A DNA stretch of 6,576 bases from Conexibacter sp. (GTDB lineage Bacteria; Actinomycetota; Thermoleophilia; Solirubrobacterales; Solirubrobacteraceae), in the NCBI GenBank assembly GCA_025964215.1, contig JAOPZG010000388.1, positions 1 to 6,576 on the forward strand, written 5' to 3'. The position numbers and the translations under genes are program-made. The stretch's first letter is position 1. Each line of letters begins with the position of its first letter. Below are positions 5,296-6,576 of the stretch, in pieces. The notes beneath the pieces were generated by a model that saw nothing but the letters and a program-made list of their open reading frames with translations, searched no databases and was not told the origin of the DNA.

Positions 5296-6132
5296 TTAGA
5301 GCGCGGCGAGCGTTTCCAGCAGCGCGGCGCTCGCCTCGCCCGTGTAGACCGGGACGGCCCAGCCGGTGAGCGTGAAGAGCAGGCTCTCGTCGACGTCGAC
5401 GATCAGCTCGCCGCCGTCGAGCACGACGGTCACGGGCGAGTCGCCGCCGCGCAGGACGTGCGCGATCGCGGCGCCGGACGCGCCGGTGCCCGAGGCGCTC
5501 GTCTCCCCCACGCCGCGCTCGAAGATCCGGGCGCGGATGCGGTCCGGCGCGAGCGCGCGGAAGAACGAGATGTTGGTGCGGTTGGGGAAGAGGTCGCTGT
5601 GCTCGATCGCGGGGCCGATGGAGGGCAGGTCGAGCGCCTCGAGCTGCGCCGCGTCCGGGACGTGGATCGCGCACTGCGGGTTGCCGACCTGGACGTGCTG
5701 GAACGCCCAGCCCTCGACCGTGCCGAGCCCGTCGGCGCCGCCGCTCGGGAAGTCCTGCGACTGGAGCCGCGCGCGGCCCATGTCGAGCGTGCAGGTGCGC
5801 TCGTCGTGGATCGTCGGGCGGATCTCGCCCGCCGCGGTCTGGATCGGGAACTGGGCCTGGTCGGTGCAGCCGCTCGCGCGGAGGTACAGCACGGCCTCGC
5901 GCGCGCCGTTGCCCGACAGCTCGGCCTCGGAGCCGTCGGGGTTGAAGATCCGCAGGCGGGCGACGAAGCCGGGCGCGTCGGGCGGCGAGAGCTCCAGGAC
6001 GCCGTCGCCGCCGATGCCCAGGTGGTAGTCGCACAGCCGCTGGACGCGGGCCGCGCTCAGCGGGAACGGCAGCGCGTCGCGCTCCACGATGATGTAGTCG
6101 TTGCCCAGCGCCTGCCACTTCTGGAAGTGCAT
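5296..6132 (-). CDS. dapF: DapF-family diaminopimelate epimerase, both catalytic Cys replaced by Ser
   Basis: DapF normally interconverts LL- and meso-DAP without cofactor, using a thiol/thiolate cysteine pair. The 278-residue protein has the two-lobed family layout and the binding motifs: LGNDY with Asn11, GIGGDG (39-44), FNPDGSEAEL with Asn64, GNP with Asn151, FPNRTN with Asn187, and FERGVGET with Glu205-Arg206. Yet the first catalytic motif reads LSGNGARE (Ser73) and the second SASGTGAS (Ser214), where the family has CGNGA and ACGTGA. The active-site His of GNPH is Gln153. Both serines are TCG, two changes from TGC, the common Cys codon in such DNA, and the frame is intact, so sequencing error is unlikely. 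It may be a serine variant, an enzyme with another activity, or a binding-only homologue. The ATG at 6130-6132 follows the miaA stop by 12 nt. Family membership is certain; epimerase activity is not. Confidence 0.92.
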   Translation of the reverse strand: MHFQKWQALGNDYIIVERDALPFPLSAARVQRLCDYHLGIGGDGVLELSPPDAPGFVARLRIFNPDGSEAELSGNGAREAVLYLRASGCTDQAQFPIQTAAGEIRPTIHDERTCTLDMGRARLQSQDFPSGGADGLGTVEGWAFQHVQVGNPQCAIHVPDAAQLEALDLPSIGPAIEHSDLFPNRTNISFFRALAPDRIRARIFERGVGETSASGTGASGAAIAHVLRGGDSPVTVVLDGGELIVDVDESLLFTLTGWAVPVYTGEASAALLETLAAL

Positions 6133-6144
6133 CGGCGCGCGACC

Positions 6145-6576
6145 CTATCCGACGATGTCGCGCGCGACGTCCTCGGGCGCGCGGTCGGTGAGGTCGACGT
6201 GCTCGACGGGACCGCCGAGCTTGCGCAGCCAGGTGAGCTGGCGGCGCGCGTACTGGCGGGTGCGGAGCTTCATCGCGTCGACGTCGCCGTCGAGCAGCTC
6301 CTGGAAGCCGAGCGCCTTGCGCGCGGTGGCCGAGGCGCCGGCGGCGTCCGCGGCGCGGACCTCGCCGAGGACGCCCGCCGCGAGCATCGCGTCGACGCGG
6401 GCGTCGATGCGGGCCTTGAGGAGGTCGCGATCCATCGTGAGGGCGACGAGGCGCGTGGGGTGACGGGTGTCGTCGGTCCAGAGGCGGCTGGGTCGCGCGG
6501 GCGTGGCCGGCTCCGCGAGCGCGCCCTGCGCCTCGAGCTCGAGCGCGCGGACGATGCGGTGGCGGTCGCGGGGGTC
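6145..6576 (-). CDS. miaA: tRNA dimethylallyltransferase MiaA, C-terminal part (cut by right window edge)
   Basis: MiaA transfers dimethylallyl from dimethylallyl diphosphate to N6 of A37 in tRNAs that read codons beginning with U. The visible 143 residues are the C-terminal half, entering in frame at the edge: DPRDRHRIVRALEL (1-14) is the family D-x-x-R-I-x-RALE motif, followed by the insertion-domain helices with ARIDARVDAML, then ARKALGFQELLDGD and the basic signature RTRQYARRQLTWLRKL, which contacts tRNA. The protein ends in ARDIVG with a TAG at 6145-6147. The N-terminal P-loop half is outside the window. An internal ATG at 6433-6435 is not the start, because the family motifs continue without break upstream of it. 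dapF begins 12 nt after its stop, so miaA-dapF-dapD probably share a transcript. Confidence 0.95.
   Translation of the reverse strand, partial: DPRDRHRIVRALELEAQGALAEPATPARPSRLWTDDTRHPTRLVALTMDRDLLKARIDARVDAMLAAGVLGEVRAADAAGASATARKALGFQELLDGDVDAMKLRTRQYARRQLTWLRKLGGPVEHVDLTDRAPEDVARDIVG

Noticed and set aside
5485..5520. Frameshift or assembly error explaining the missing DapF cysteines
   Set aside because: The frame is intact on both sides with conserved motifs, and each Ser is TCG, needing two base changes from TGC, at two sites about 420 bp apart.
3689..6118. A very long open frame on the minus strand running antisense to dapC and through dapD and dapF in another frame
   Set aside because: Its translation is arginine- and alanine-rich low complexity typical of shadow frames in GC-rich DNA, while dapC, dapD and dapF in their own frames carry full sets of conserved motifs.

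Overview
The window is very GC-rich and tightly packed, with strong G/C preference at third codon positions. It looks like an actinobacterial chromosome. The long mycobacterial-type DapD, the HTH-plus-Mop regulator and the miaA/dapF/hflX neighbourhood all fit Actinomycetota, and the style of the proteins suggests a deep-branching class such as Thermoleophilia (Solirubrobacterales). That lineage placement is inference; no rRNA or other taxonomic marker is present.

Layout, left to right. The N-terminal half of hflX (minus strand) is cut by the left edge. A 181-bp divergent intergenic region separates it from a small MerR-like HTH/molybdate-binding (Mop/TOBE) regulator on the plus strand. That gene converges with, and overlaps by 35 bp, a DUF429 (RNase H-fold) gene on the minus strand. 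A 90-bp divergent region rich in repeats and promoter-like elements (2004-2093) lies between DUF429 and dapE. dapE and dapC (plus strand, overlapping by 10 bp) form one unit. It meets dapD head-on, the two stop codons sharing one CTAG. dapD, dapF and miaA are co-oriented on the minus strand in the transcription order miaA-dapF-dapD, with 12-nt gaps. miaA is cut by the right edge.

Functionally the centre is the succinylase branch of lysine/peptidoglycan biosynthesis: DapD succinylates tetrahydrodipicolinate, DapC transaminates, DapE desuccinylates to LL-diaminopimelate (LL-DAP), and DapF should epimerise LL-DAP to meso-DAP. dapA, dapB and lysA are not in the window. miaA, dapF and hflX are often neighbours in actinobacteria; here dapD, dapC, dapE, DUF429 and the regulator lie between dapF and hflX.

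The most striking observation is in DapF. The fold and substrate-binding motifs are well kept, but both catalytic cysteines are serine (SGNGA and ASGTGA in place of CGNGA and ACGTGA), and the active-site His of the GNPH motif is Gln. The second point of interest is the DUF429/dapE divergent region. It contains three CGCAAT(T/A)GCG boxes, mirrored promoter-like elements each exactly 7 nt from a start codon, and a 16-codon mini-ORF that repeats the first codons of the DUF429 gene and stops 4 nt before it.
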